64,000 nucleotides of DNA from Strigamia acuminata (taxonomy: Eukaryota > Arthropoda > Chilopoda > Geophilomorpha > Linotaeniidae), in assembly GCA_949358305.1 (NCBI GenBank), contig OX442318.1, forward strand, positions 7,116,501 through 7,180,500, written 5' to 3'. Each line of letters starts with the position of its first letter. Within the stretch, counting starts at the first letter, position 1. The position numbers were made by a program, and so were the translations under genes. The notes beneath the pieces were generated by a model that was not told the origin of the DNA, did no database searches, and was given only the letters and a program-made list of their open reading frames with translations. Of this stretch, positions 18,499 through 31,204 are shown piece after piece.

Positions 18499-18884
18499 TA
18501 AGGTGGAAACACAAGAGAGCGGGTAAAATTCCATAGCTTTCTAGTACAAGTTTAAAGAGTCATTTACAAGCTCACTTGACCCGCTTTTGGCTTACCAGCT
18601 TAACTGGTAGCTAGCTAGAAATTCCCACCAAAATAACCTCCAAGAATTTCCTCACGATTATGATTGGCTGTCAAAGTCACATGACCAAAACACCAGCAAG
18701 CTTGAAGCTGGTAATCAAACTCAGTTTGATCGGAGCGGGTGAGTACAAGCTCGCTTCAAAACAAAGCTTTGAATAAAAACGCAAGCTTGTGTTTGCTCAA
18801 GCGGGCGAGTTTTTAGCCGCTTTTTCAAGTAAAAGCCAAGCTTTTAAATTTTACCCGCTCCCTTCTGCTTCCACCTTTACGCAG
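18499..18884. mobile_element. MITE with TAAAGGTGGAAAC termini
   Basis: TTAAGGTGGAAACACAAGAG ... and the inverse CTTCTGCTTCCACCTTTA, continuing inward as GCGGGTAAAATT / AATTTTACCCGC. It abuts the preceding element. Both interrupt a short TTTACGCAGTACATTACA repeat found at about 17,842, 18,880 and 18,906. Confidence 0.65.
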
Positions 18885-18939
18885 TACATTACAATATACC
18901 TCCGGCTTTACGCAGTACATTACATTACATCTTTCAAAT

Positions 18940-20640
18940 GACCCAGGACTCAATTGAAAATCGCTGGACAATATTTCAAAATAGAAAACAACAACATTAC
19001 AACATTTATCCTGCTATGATAGAGTTGTCTAGTAGCAATGTGTTGAGTCCCTGTCTCTCATTGTTCATGGATCATGTGGTTCTAATGAAGTCCGTGAAGT
19101 CAATTAGTCTCCATCATCGCATCGCCATTACTCTCACTTCATCCTGCAGTAAGGCCGTGGAAATACCCAAACAGCTGGCCACTTGAGTCCAATGTGATAA
19201 AACGTTTCGCTCTGCTTGATTGGTTGGTTTGGGAGTTACATTTGTGAACACTACTCATTAGTGATGTTCCAGAAGTTCTTATTAAAACTAATAGAACCAG
19301 GACAGACAAGTGGACATGCAAGTTTATTGAGGCTCCACTGGCCAGACAACAACTCCATTCAGGATTAAGACATGATGTGACAGTAATCAGTGATGGCACT
19401 GATTTAGCCTTTTCTATTTCAGCTTCTAAGCTCTGTACATGTTGCTCCTTTGTGGTTTTCTTGACATTCATTCCACATTACTTCCAGTACTGATACTTAG
19501 AAAAGCCTAATTTGGGATTTAAAATGTAATGGACTTGTGTGTAATCCATGTGGAGACAGAATGGATTAAGATTTCACATGAATAATAAAGTTGTTTGTCT
19601 TTAGAGTTGATTGAAATCTGCTTTCTTATGACTTGGGAGAAACTCTAAAAATTAATTAGTATTTGCTCTTTCCACTAAACCTCATCTCTGACCAAGGATT
19701 TACTCTTTAAACTTCAATTTTGCAGCTGAATTTGCTTTGAAATAGCACTAAAGACATTCAAAGCTTTTAAGACCTCAAGACATATGATATTGATTCATAC
19801 ACATATGAAAAAGAAACAAATGCAAATGGAATTTCCATGTTTAATCTATCCTGAATTAAGGTTACACTACATTTCAAATCAGTTCAAAATTCTCCAATTG
19901 AGCCTTTTCCTCATCATTTATCTGTCAGTCAAAGAACAAATAGACATGGAGGGAAAAAATATCCAATTTTATTGCCTGAGAAGAACAACTTTTAAGAGGG
20001 AAAAAATAAAATAAAAGAGCAATGTACTGCACTTGACTAACCCATGATGTTTCTTTTCTTTCAGACCAACAAGAACATCCACTTAGACCATCATCATGAT
20101 TGAGTTTGTCCAGCTGCAAGGGTACTTGATCACCTAAAAACTTATTAGTTGCCAAAATGAGAGATTAATGATCTCCCTTGTTGAGCAACAAGTTTGTAAA
20201 TAACAGCTTTGTTAGAGAAATCTATTTCTGACCCTATTCTTCTTGCCAAAATAATAGGGGGGGAAAGGTGTCATATTATAATGTCAATGGTGGGTAATTA
20301 TTGAATAATTGGCATGGTTATGCAGCCTGAGCATGTCAACAAAAACATAAAGCTGGCACGCACTGAGGCAATAAGGTAATTGCAAATTAGCTTTCATGAT
20401 GAAATCTCATCTTCAAAGAAACTACACTCCTCAGATATGTTTTTCTCATTAAAGCTATACAGCTCCCATTGCAACTATTTTTGCACTAAGTTAAAATACC
20501 CAAGGGTTGAATTCGCTAAGATCAGAGGTATTAAGGCAGACATTTCATGTTTAGCAGTTTGTAACCTCTGCAATTGTAGTAATTTTTAAGGCAACATTGC
20601 CTGCCAGGAAAAAATAACAAGGCATTTTAAAACCTATCCT
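18940..20640. other. No gene recognised
   Basis: Only short ORFs without domain character. No splice-consistent exon was found. Confidence 0.5.
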
Positions 20641-20785
20641 ACGGTTCGCGCCCGGTGTCTTGATGCTAAATTCGTGCTGCGCATCCCATTCTGCGCAGAC
20701 AGTTTTCTAATTCCAGTTGTTATTTAGCAGTATTAAGCCTAATATTAATTATAATGCTATAAAATAATCTAACGCAGCTCGTCAT
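20640..20785. repeat. Dispersed repeat, copy 1 (pair with 22,395-22,525)
   Basis: GCGCCCGGTGTCTTGATGC, CTGCGC, TTCTGC, TTTCTAATTCCAGTT, TTTAGCAGT and AATGCTATAAAATA occur in the same order as in the copy at 22,395. Confidence 0.7.
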
Positions 20786-20789
20786 TTGA

Positions 20790-21332
20790 GTCTCCGTAAA
20801 CCTGCCGAAAGCCTTGTGCAACAAGCCGTGCTATTTGTCCTTCTGCGTCACTGTTCAGACCCACTTATTACCAAGTATTTTGTTGTTCATCGGTCCGTCT
20901 GTTGGTTTGTTTAACACAACTGCTTTATTAAAAAGGTATTGTGGGTAATATATGGGTTACACTAAAAACTAAGGTAAATACAAAAGGGGATACATTAACC
21001 ACGCTAACACGTCAACAAGATCCCAAACTTTAGTCTTCCCACCTGTGACTTATCTCTCTTTCAAAGCGGATATCCATTACAATAGGATTTAAAAGAAAGT
21101 CAACTGAAGAATAAGCAACAATTGCCCATTATTTGGATATTCAGGAACGGATGTAATTTTGTGTTTCGTCGTTTTAATATTGCACACACTTATTATTTAA
21201 ACTTTAATGCTAGCGGGAACGATTCATTTATTTGTTTGTGTTGCCTTAAATATTACAACAATAAGCATCTGCTATTCAACTAAAATCAATGAATTTTAGA
21301 TATGTTTTCGCTAATTTAAAATCAGCGCACGT
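20790..21332. other. No gene recognised
   Basis: AT-rich spacer with no structure identified. Confidence 0.5.
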
Positions 21333-21340
21333 GTCTAATT

Positions 21341-21606
21341 CAGAGTTCGGCAAGTAATTTTAAGTGGGGTCCGGATACTATTGAAAATTTTTATCGAGGT
21401 CCAGAAAAAAACAACTTATAATACTTACTCGTTTTAAATTTTTATTTCGACTTCATTTAAGTAATTATATAAAACACAGCACAGCATAGCAACAGCTATG
21501 TATCTACTTCTACAACTAGTTATATAAAAATATTAATTAAATTGAATAAGTAGGTAAGTTATTTAACAATATTTGGCGGTCCAAGTTCGCCTGTTGCCGA
21601 TCGCTG
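21341..21606. mobile_element. hAT-superfamily MITE with perfect 8-bp TSD
   Basis: A 266-bp element from CAGAGTTCGGCAAG to TGTTGCCGATCGCTG, flanked by identical GTCTAATT at 21,333-21,340 and 21,607-21,614. The 8-bp duplication and CAGnGnTCGGCAA-type termini are hallmarks of hAT. It has no transposase ORF. Confidence 0.85.
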
Positions 21607-21619
21607 GTCTAATTCATTA

Positions 21620-22394
21620 AAAATAAGTCAATGGGTTTGAATTATAAAATTCCTTTTGCTGCACTGACAATTTTGTAAAAACTTTTTATAAGTAAGATTT
21701 GACTTTTAAGCAAGCTCCAATTTTACATCTACAAAACTTTTCTACCATTTCTACTTTCTTATTGCAATTATTGCACCTTGCGCTGTAATTTTTATGGCGT
21801 GGTCCAACTTTATTGTCGCCATTTTATCTGTTTCTCTTTATGGTGATGTTGTAATAGTGTTGTGACAATAAATGTGACAAGTGTTGTTTCCTGGTGATTC
21901 TAAGATGGTGTTTCTCATTGTCTAGCTCAGCTAAATGTTTGTGTGGAAGATTAATAATTCTACACTACACATTAAAGAGTGTAAGCTATTGTTGAGTGGT
22001 TTTCATGTTATTCTTCCCAGCAGGCGCGGCTAATAGCAATTGTACTTGATATAAATTAACTGGTCGACAAATACCTCATGGTGCCACCTCATCCGAGAGT
22101 AAATTGAAAATCAATGCTCAATTTGACCATAACTGTCAAGAAAATGGATGAAGGGGAAAAACAAATTTTCGACTTAATAAACAGGTGTGCAAATTTCACC
22201 AGAATTCCCACATTTCAATTCTGTCACAAATGTTTGTTTAAGCTTCACACATATAAAACTTCATCGGAAAAAACCCACTTTGCGGCTAAAAGGTCTCCGC
22301 TGCAAGGTTCGAACAATGAAATTCAAACAATGGAAAACCCCTCATGCTGCAGGAAGGCGCTTGACAGTGATGCATTAGCAATCCAAATGAAACA
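21620..22394. other. No gene accepted; one uncertain ORF
   Basis: A 141-codon plus-strand ORF (22,114-22,539) starts here, but its 3' half is the dispersed repeat shared with 20,640. It shows no domain, so I treat it as non-coding. Confidence 0.45.
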
Positions 22395-22525
22395 TTTAAC
22401 CAACGCTACCGTTTGCACCCGGTATCTTGATGCCAAATTCAAACTGCGCAACACGTTCTGCACTCTTGATTTCCTAATTCCAGTGTTACTTAGCAGCGTT
22501 AAGTCTAATAATGCTAAAATATCAT
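22395..22525. repeat. Dispersed repeat, copy 2
   Basis: This is the partner of 20,640-20,785, about 70-75% similar by eye, in the same orientation. Confidence 0.7.
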
Positions 22526-23067
22526 ATAAACAACAATAAACTCATTAACAAAAATAATTTACAACAATATTTTTTGTTGGAAATTGAATGGAGGATGATC
22601 ACATCGATTGTTGCAGATAAAGTTTGTTTAATCGCAAGAAGACATTTTCGACACGAACCACACGCTATTGCCACGATACACGAAGTGACCGGAAGTCACG
22701 TGATTGGTCAGTCGTACAATCCAACTCCCCCTGGCGGTTGGAGACCCTCATACGGGATTTAACAATACAATTGGCCAGGTGATACAAAATACCAACATTT
22801 TTAGCACTCCACTTTTCTATATATTTGCCCAAGGTATAGAAATGAGAAGGAGGAGTCCAGATTTGTGCCGAAAACATGACAGACTCTAAAACAAAGCTGC
22901 TGCCTTGTTTCAACTCACTAACAGAAGTGAAACCCTTCATTGTTTAATAACCTGGCCAACGGTTGCTAGAGGAAAATATGGAAGCTGCATCATGTCTCAG
23001 CATGATGCCTCATACACTAACAATACAGTCTAACTTTTCATCATGCTTAAAACTGCACAATTCCTCG

Positions 23068-23398
23068 TAGACTTTGACCGATATCGATATTTTGCAGTAT
23101 CGCCGACACTGATAATTGGCAACCGAATATCGGCCGATACCAATACCTGCGTCGATATTAAAATTAAAATGTCCGACCCCCCCCACGCCCCAAAATAAAA
23201 AAAAGATTAAAATTGCGTTTATTTTATTTAAAAAATTTAAATTTTAAATAATTCCAAACAATACTAGTCTTACGAGGGTGCTTATGCGTTTCTAAAACGT
23301 GGCAATATCGGTATCGGCCGCGCAAAAAATATCGGATCCGATATCGGTGAATACCGAAATATTGACAGATAGCCGATACCGATACCAGTCAAAGTCTA
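23068..23398. mobile_element. MITE with TAGACTTTGAC termini and TATCGGTATCGG interior
   Basis: The left end TAGACTTTGACCGATATCGA is inverted as TCGGTATCAGTCAAAGTCTA-like sequence at the right. The flanks ATTCCTCG (23,060-23,067) and ATTCCTTG (23,399-23,406) match 7/8, suggesting an 8-bp target duplication and hence a hAT-like origin. Confidence 0.75.
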
Positions 23399-23409
23399 AT
23401 TCCTTGTGG

Positions 23410-24480
23410 TGCAAATACAACACAAATAACATATCAATATGACGCGTCAATGGTTTAATTCCTGAAAAAAAAAAAAAAAAAATTAACAGGCCGATGCTCG
23501 ACTTGAACAATACAAAATCAAATCCCACCAAGAAAAAAGAACAGACCAAACGCTTTGTTTCCATGGTGAAAAAAGCAGATAAGAGACCAAAAAAAAAAAT
23601 TGACAAACGCCGAAAGAAGCATTAAGTGGCAAATGACCCTAAAAGGTATTGCCAGTACAACCAAACCAAAATCACGACTCCAAGTCCCAACAGGAAGCAT
23701 CAGGACCATGAATGTATTCATGACAAATGAGTGCATCAACCCCTGAATCATTTGAAAAGCAAACCCCACCGTTCACTGAACTTTTCATTTATTAAATCAA
23801 TCAATAAACAATCAGCAGAAATGGCTTTCTGAATGAAATGCTTGTCAACAGCTGCAAATTGGCAAACATCTCAGCTTTATTACACTTTTGCACCGCATTT
23901 CCCCATGAATCACATCAAAGAATACATTTCCATAAAAAATAAAACAAAAGAAACAAAAAAAAAATAAAACAATTTAAATTGCACACACCAGACATTAATC
24001 TTCCATAATTCCACGCTACACAACCACTTTGTCATCATCAAATAGCATCAACAGGTTCTGAATACATATAGAAAAATCGGAGCCGAATCTCGGAAACAAA
24101 GCGGAGCTCTTTTGTTCACAGACGGCATTCCTGGCTCCAATCCAAGATCCAATTTGTCCCAATCAAGCCACGTTCCCTTGGAAACAAGGCGCGCATTGCT
24201 TAGTAATGTGCGTCGAGTCTTCTCACGCCTCGCAATCTTCCAACGTTTTTTATTGGTCGAATCCTACTTTGTCAGCACGTTGCGAAATGACTGAGATAGC
24301 GTAGCGAGAAAAAGACCACTTCAACAAACAATTCACGCTCTTCTATCGGCAAAAAATCTCCCCTTCAATCTAAACTTTCCCCTTGGATTTCACCAAAAAA
24401 AAGAGAAACTTACATCGCTGCCTATGGCCTGAGATTGCCATCGAAGAGTTAAACTCCATTTACCTACATTGTATGTACTC
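23410..24480. other. No gene recognised; GC-richer patch at 24,080-24,260
   Basis: Mostly AT-rich, with a CpG-containing patch around 24,080-24,260 that could be a promoter or untranslated first exon. Evidence is compositional only. Confidence 0.35.
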
Positions 24481-24482
24481 AC

Positions 24483-24518
24483 CTCTTGGTGAATAATTTC
24501 GTGGTCCTGCTTCCCCAT
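24483..24518 (-). CDS. Possible 5' exon with a consensus splice donor
   Basis: On the minus strand an ATG at 24,518 is followed by eleven sense codons (MGKQDHEIIHQE) and then the perfect donor GAG|GTGAGT at 24,482. It could be the first coding exon of an unidentified minus-strand gene, or a 5' UTR exon of the Ig gene about 11 kb downstream. It is not a signal peptide. Weak evidence. Confidence 0.2.
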
Positions 24519-25095
24519 CTTCCCCACCCAATTTCCAAGCAGGAAAAATGAATCCAAAAAGGCAATCAAACCTTATTTAACTGCCTAAGAAAGCACTTCC
24601 GTTGGACATATAAAATTCATTGGAATTTTCTCAATATTTTTTTTGTGGAAGGAAAAAGAATGAAAAAATATGACAACTGGTGTGTCATCAATCAAAATAA
24701 GCAAAATGAATAAATCATTCTCACAAACGAGGTGATAATTTATTCATTCGGTGGATACCGGTGGACCACCACTTTAAGAACTGCTGATATCGGAGTGTGC
24801 TGCCCGGTGGTAATTAAGATAACATAACCGTCAATTTGATAACATCAGATTTATAGATCATATTGTCACTGCAACGTACGATTTTTGTCGTATCCGGGCC
24901 TTGTTATTATTGCCGGGAAGAAACAGGGCCTTTGAGAGGCAAGGCGAGACCCGGGCCATGTCACAAATGTGAGCCCTGAATGAGTAAAATCCATAAATGC
25001 ACAAAGCATCGATTTTTTTTACCATTTATTATTTACATCGCAACTCCGCACTCTCATGAAAACGGAATGGCACTTGCATAGAAGAATTAAATCAT

Positions 25096-25322
25096 GAACC
25101 AAGGATAACACTAAGACGCATCAACATGTTTAATGCGTTTTGTCACCGATGATGCCACACAATATATAGCCGCACTGTATTCTGGGATGACAACAGGTAA
25201 CAAACATGCTTAGTTGGCAAGCAATGCATGACACGTGATTGCTGTCATCCAATCAGCTTACAGAACAACAAAATAGATAATACCGGTAACACACGAATAT
25301 GTGTCCACGTTATCCTTGGTTC
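25096..25322. mobile_element. MITE, GAACCAAGGATAACA family, full-length
   Basis: TIRs GAACCAAGGATAACA and CGTTATCCTTGGTTC. The interior CATGCTTAGTTGGCAAGCAATG and TGATTGCTGTCATCCAATCAG is the reverse complement of the interior of the copy at 27,727. Confidence 0.8.
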
Positions 25323-25324
25323 AC

Positions 25325-25800
25325 ACAGGGTGTTCTAAAAGTATGGTTCCCTCCAAATATTTCCTGAGCAATTGCATCTAGGCCAACTTTGATGAAGCGA
25401 CCGTGTAAGAAGTTGGGTGAGACCTTGAAGGTCATTTTCAAGATCATTCACTTGCTAACTTTCAAACCGTTCAAGATATAGCAAAATTTCCAATTACAAA
25501 GTTGTAGAGCACCATCAAATTAGTACTATCCAACTTATCTTAGTCATCTTAAGTTAAATGTTTTCTTTTTAAAAAGAAGACAAATCAGCTAAAATAAGTT
25601 AAAGCCAGCCATTGCGACAAAACGTAAATTTCTACTCCAAAAATACTGAATTACTGAAATAAACGTATTCAAATGTGCATTATTATGCAAGTAAACAAGA
25701 AAAACCACTGCCTTTTTTAATGTCTCAATAATTATTTTATCACAAGAATAAAAAATTTCACTTTGCTGATTTTTTTTCTAATTATCCACATCCAGTTTGG
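25325..25800. mobile_element. Element beginning CACAGGGTGTTCTAAAAGT, with fold-back family homology
   Basis: It starts next to the preceding MITE with a terminus common in DNA transposons (CAGGGTGTTCTAAAAGT). From about 25,490 to 25,780 it matches, in inverse orientation, most of the fold-back element at 39-419. Confidence 0.6.
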
Positions 25801-25809
25801 TTTCTAACC

Positions 25810-27110
25810 AGAGAAGCTCTGGTGTCTACATATTGAGCCAATAACACAATACACTCAAAAAATAAAAAGATGAATAAACTGACAAGCTGTCAGGTCAAAC
25901 CAAATGCCATCATAAAATGTATTACACTGCTTTGGAATTCTATTTTTCCATGCCTTTGTACATCTTTTAAAAATCAAATTTCAATCCCTACAATGCAAAC
26001 TGTCAGACCAAATGGGAAAGTGCATGATGACACATCAAACCACCACACAATCCAACGGAGAAAGAAAACATTTTTTTCCTTGCAAAACTACTATGAAGAA
26101 AAAAGAGGATAAAATCTTGTCATACCCAGTTGGCATAAGATAATTCAAGTTAAATCACGCATAAATATCAATCATTTAAAAAAAAATGAAAGCGAAGATA
26201 AAAAGACATCTCCATGCCATTTTCTTTTTACTTGCATAGCATTTTCTCCCATCCCAACCTCCAAAGTAATGAGATAATTTTTTCCCTATTTTTTTCTCCT
26301 AAACTGATGTATAATCAAACGCATGATGGAATTTCAATTTTTTCTTCTCTTCAGATGATGAGTGCCTTTGATATCACATGAATTATTTTGTATATCTCCA
26401 TAAAATAAAGCTCAAGTGTGTATAATCAAATGGGATCCCATTAAACACATATTAATGAGAATGGAAAATGAAAAATCACTTGGACCAAACATTACTATAG
26501 TAAAGCATCAAAATTTGCTTAAAGTTTTTGTGCAAAACCTATTGCATTCCATAAGCTCAAAGTAAAAGCACACAAACCATAAATTTTAAATAAAACCAAA
26601 ACAAAACTCCAGACCATTTTTTTTGTATAGCAGTTGTAAATTCATATCTCCATATTCCCCGAAGTTGCTCCACTCGAGACCCCAGCTTTACTGATTCAGT
26701 TTGCTTGTGTAGATGCGCAGGTAGTGCCTCAAATCGCATTTATGGAAACTAGGCACAGTAACAATTGAACATGGTATTTCAAATTCACAAATTTTGTAAA
26801 CCAGCAGTTCTCAAACTGTGTTTCAGAAGCTCGGCATTTAACATAGTGATTGTCAAGCACACAAAGGAAATAAAGCAACAATAAAACAGTACCATGCTGT
26901 AAATTAATTTTGTTAATGAGTTTATTGTTGTTTATTTACTTTATTTTAGTATTATCAGGTTTAATATTATGCCATAACAACTACGCGAGGGGGCAGAACT
27001 AGCGCGTCAACCGAATACGCGACACAGCGTAAAGGTGACAGACGGGTAAGCAACAATGACAGTGGGGTATAGACGACAAAGCCGAAGCGCGACAAGCAGG
27101 GAAGCGACAT
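25810..27110. other. No gene recognised
   Basis: AT-rich. An 80-codon plus-strand ORF (25,870-26,112) and others have no domain or splice support. Confidence 0.5.
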
Positions 27111-27112
27111 TG

Positions 27113-27603
27113 GAGAGTTTGCGGGATGTATTTTTCCCTCCACGATTCACTATTTAAATAGGTTATTGTGGAGCAAACAACCTTTAGTGTATCGTTTTGA
27201 ACACTAAAATAAAATATAGCGCAGCCAATCTGATAGTTTTCCACTATTTACGTCACTGATTAAAAATATGGATTATCAATGACCTTTTTCGCCGCCATTT
27301 TGAATTCCCCGCTTAATTCACGCACGGAGCACCCGTTTCGGTTTATCTAATTGTTTCTGCTTTGAATTCATTTAAATTCACAATAATAAAGTTGCAGCAT
27401 TGTATTAAAACATTTAAACACAAGAATCATCTCTTTTTATGCTAGTTTCAATAATCACGTGACATGTATAAGGTTAAGTCTAATTTTGTAACTATAACAT
27501 AAAACTTCAACCGCAACCCAAATTTTAACACTTTTACCTTACACTAAATATAGTGTAAAAAATGTCGTAATTGTAAGGGAAAAGTACCTGCCGCAAACTC
27601 TCT
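27113..27603. mobile_element. MITE with GAGAGTTTGCGGGATG termini
   Basis: Left GAGAGTTTGCGGGATGTATT and right CTGCCGCAAACTCTC are inverted, each followed inward by AGGGAAAA-type sequence. The internal GTGTATCGTTTTGAACACTA and AATATAGCGCAGCCAATC recur at about 57,098-57,140. Confidence 0.75.
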
Positions 27604-27726
27604 GATGAGCAGCTTGAAAAAAATACTAACTAAAATTCAAAAAAAATGTGTGTTTGCTTATTGTAACATCTTATGAACATAGTCTTGACCTAACTTCACA
27701 TTTACTGGGAGAGCAAACTGTACCAT

Positions 27727-27908
27727 GAACCAAGGGTAACATGCACACGTATCTATGTGTTATTTCCTATTGATTCGTTGTTCTGTGTGCTGATTGGATG
27801 ACAGCAATCACGTGTCACGCATTGCTTGCTAACTAAGCATGTTTATTTATAAGAAAATGCCGTATTACAACTGAATAAGTGGATACATGTCTATGTTATC
27901 CTTGGTTC
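27727..27908. mobile_element. MITE, GAACCAAGGATAACA family, second full copy
   Basis: TIRs GAACCAAGGGTAACATG and CATGTCTATGTTATCCTTGG, with the interior opposite to the copy at 25,096. Confidence 0.8.
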
Positions 27909-27909
27909 A

Positions 27910-29150
27910 TGACTGCACTAAAGCACCCTGGAGTCAAAAAAGTTTGAAAACCATTGAAGTAGATCAATAAACTTCTAAAAAACGAAACATTTATCAAACA
28001 TAATGGCAAAATAAAATGTCGAATATCTCTACCCACAAAATCCATATTGACTTGTTTAAACTTTCCAAGAAAAGCATGTACAAACATGCATACTTACATT
28101 AAACTACCTTTTATTTAATTCAGCCCGCAAGTTGCTGTTTCCAATTTAAAGTGACAGAAAATCATTTTTAATATATTTTTCTTTTGTCAAGAAATTCAAT
28201 TACCCATCGTAAAGTCGCGCGACTTTAAAATTGAAGAAAACTTACATTATAATAATTCATAAAGCCATTCCAGCTAATTATATTTACAGCATGGTTGCAA
28301 CAAAATCCACGTGTATAGAAAACCATTCCCCCTTTATTATTAACTTATGAAAATACAAGAAAGAGCAGGAGGAAAAAAAAAATTGATATTAGAATGAAAG
28401 CATGTAGCAAAAGGGATGAAAATTTGCTTGGCAGCAGGGAACCATTGCAGGTTTTCCAAGTTATGGCAGTTGTCAGACTTCCAAAACTTCATTTGTGTAA
28501 AGTACGACATGCAGTTAATAATGTGCGGCGAGTAGGAACTTGCAGTATTCGCTTCTCCTCATTACACTCTTGTTATTTTGTGACACTGTCAAGTTACAGC
28601 GCCCTCTGTTATTTTTGCATATTAAAAGACCACTCGTATTTTTGACTTAACAATGTCCGCATCGTTAATTGTTGTCTCCGAGCACCAAGAATACATTTAG
28701 TGCAGTACACACTTTGTTTCATTTAAAAGCATATATCCATATTTTTGGATTCTCTTCGCTCTAATTTTCAACCGTCAGCTGCAATTTGATGATGGCTTTT
28801 TATGGCTGGGTTTATTTTTAAAATGTGCACAATATCAAAGGAATTGTTCAGACGTGGTGGCTGCTTGAATAAGTGTCGTTTCTTCCCATTGTTTTCTGTT
28901 TGGTAAAAAGAAAGTTGGGTGCATTCATCATCATTATCTAGTGTGTTGAATTCGCCAATGAAAACAAATGAGGATTTGTTTTTGTTTTACCAAATTGGTT
29001 TTGGTTTGTCCTTTACTCTAATAGAACAATTAATTGGAAATGTGACAGTGCAGGCTCCGTTTGTTCGTTTGGAAACATACCAGAAAAACTGGCTTCTTTT
29101 TTGTTTAAAGCGGAAGCAAAATGTATTTTTTTAAATTAATGCTACACTCC
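27910..29150. other. No gene recognised
   Basis: Short ORFs only (for example 28,394-28,645 and 28,919-29,134), none with a domain. Confidence 0.5.
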
Positions 29151-29154
29151 ACTC

Positions 29155-29700
29155 AATCCAACAATGAAATGCAACAATTCAATCAATCCAACAATTGAAA
29201 TTCAACAATTAACCTGAATCCAACAATGAAATCCAACAATTAACCTGAATCCAACAATGAAATCCAACAATTAACCTGAATCCAACAATGAAAATCCAAC
29301 AATAAAATTCAACAATGAAATTCAACAATAAAATTCAACAATGAAATTCAACAATGAAATCCAACAATAAAATCCAACAGTGAAATCCAACAATAAAATC
29401 CAACAATGAAATCCAACAATAAAATTCAACAATGAAATCCAACAATAAAATTCAACAATAAAATCCAACAATAAAATCCAACAATGAAATCCCACAAAGA
29501 AATTCAACAATGAAATTCAACAATCCACTCAATCCAACAATGAAATTCAACAATTAACTCAATCCAACAAAGTAATGCAACAATAAAACTCAACTGGACT
29601 AAAAAAAGCAACAATCCACCCAAAAATAACACAATGACCTGCAACAGTCTCCTCAATCCAACATGAAATCAACAATAAACACAATTATTTTAAAACCAAC
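29155..29700. repeat. Minisatellite, unit AATCCAACAATGAA (about 14-15 bp)
   Basis: More than 25 variants of AAATCCAACAATGAA or AAATTCAACAATAAA. The array decays at its right end. It generates a W/F/L-rich minus-strand pseudo-ORF. Confidence 0.95.
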
Positions 29701-29704
29701 AACT

Positions 29705-30625
29705 GCAGGCACAATTTCAATAATTTAACAGAACTGCGCATGTTATTCCTAGCAGGTGCTGGATGGCTGTTCTCATTTCTAATTCCACAAGGTAAGAAAC
29801 AATTTAAAGTATTTTTTCTTTCTTTGTGTCTTTTTTATGGAACTCTCCAATGATGATGACATTGTAGGAGTAAAGTTCTTGTTTGGCGAGTCTGTATGCG
29901 TGTGCATGCGAGTTTATCGTTGCTTTTACTAAAATGATGGAGATGCGGAGAGACATCTAAAGGCTTTTTTCTCAAGCTAAAGCACACAGCATGGAATGGG
30001 AAGGAAGGAATTCAGTGTGGCACCCACTGGGTAGAATCCGTAAATCTTGTTGCAAACGCTGATCGATTTTGTTGATAGCCACATTTTGATGGCAATGTTT
30101 CTTCGGTCAACATTTTCTCTTCGGTAGATCAAAAAAAGCAAGAATTTTAATTTCAAATTAAGTGCAAATCATAAAAAATGCACAAAAACGAATTGAATTT
30201 GAAAAGAAGAAGAAATAAAAAAAAGAAATTCATTAAAATAGTTTTATTTATGACAATTTCATTGATTTCTGAGTTGAAATAAGAGAAATAGCATTTCCTC
30301 TGCTGCATAAGGTTTCAACGTGATGTGCTTAATGCAGAAATTTGCAGTATTCAATTAAGTGGTTGCTGTTTGACATTTGTTAATTGCAATTTCCAAACAC
30401 CAAAATTTTAATTAAATCCCCAACTTCCTTCTACTTCCATCATATTTCCTTACACCAGAAGTCTTGCACAATTACTGAATCAACTTTCATCAACTCCTTC
30501 CACTTGTTAATTGTGATAGATCACAGGAAGAGATAAAATAAAAAAATTCCCTCCACTCAAACGACCCCACACGGTTAAAAAATACATTGAAGTAAGTGTA
30601 AAATACATTTTACGGCGTTAAAATA
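29705..30625. other. No gene recognised
   Basis: AT-rich spacer, no structure noted. Confidence 0.5.
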
Positions 30626-30630
30626 TAAAA

Positions 30631-31200
30631 GCTAACGCCCGATTATCGGTGTCGCCCGTACGCGTAACAATAAGAAGTTTCATTAAATGAGCGATTAGTT
30701 GATTACTTTGATGTGTCATGTGACTGGATTCAACCAATCCCGAGAATAATCATTTCATCAAATAAGCAACTAAGCAACTAATCAAGTAATCACCCCAAAC
30801 CATGATTTTCTGCTGACTTGGGCCGATTATAAGTGCTCTCTCGACTGAAACCAACATGGCAGCGCCAGACCCGCTTCAACTACACAATGTCATAACATAA
30901 CAAAGTATCCTCAGTTTAGTTTAAACTGAACACATGAAACGAGTTAGGTAGTTGCAATTACTATTTGTAAGAACTTTTTTTTAAACAATTGCAACGTATT
31001 TAGGTTACAATTTAAACAATTCTGCCCATCGAAGCAATAATCACATAATCAGATTTTTGTTGGGCCCTCAATAATTGAGTGATTACGATTATTGCAATAA
31101 TCAACTAATCACAATAATCGCTCATTTAATGAAACCCCTTACTATTTAAGCTAACGCCCGATTATCGATGATTATCGGTGTCGCCTGTACGCGTAACAAT
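30631..31200. mobile_element. TIR element bracketed by long direct repeats
   Basis: The inner element (about 30,675-31,137) has TIRs GTTTCATTAAATGAGCGATT / AATCGCTCATTTAATGAAAC. It is flanked by 40-50 bp direct repeats, GCTAACGCCCGATTATCG plus TGTACGCGTAACAAT, at 30,631-30,671 and 31,150-31,200. The right copy has a small internal duplication. Confidence 0.75.
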
Positions 31201-31204
31201 ATAT

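Noticed and set aside
22114-22539. 141-codon plus-strand ORF
   Set aside because: Its 3' half is a dispersed repeat also found, out of frame, at 20,640. No domain recognised.
29155-29700. CRISPR-like appearance of regularly spaced short repeats
   Set aside because: Units are contiguous variants with no unique spacers, in a eukaryotic context.
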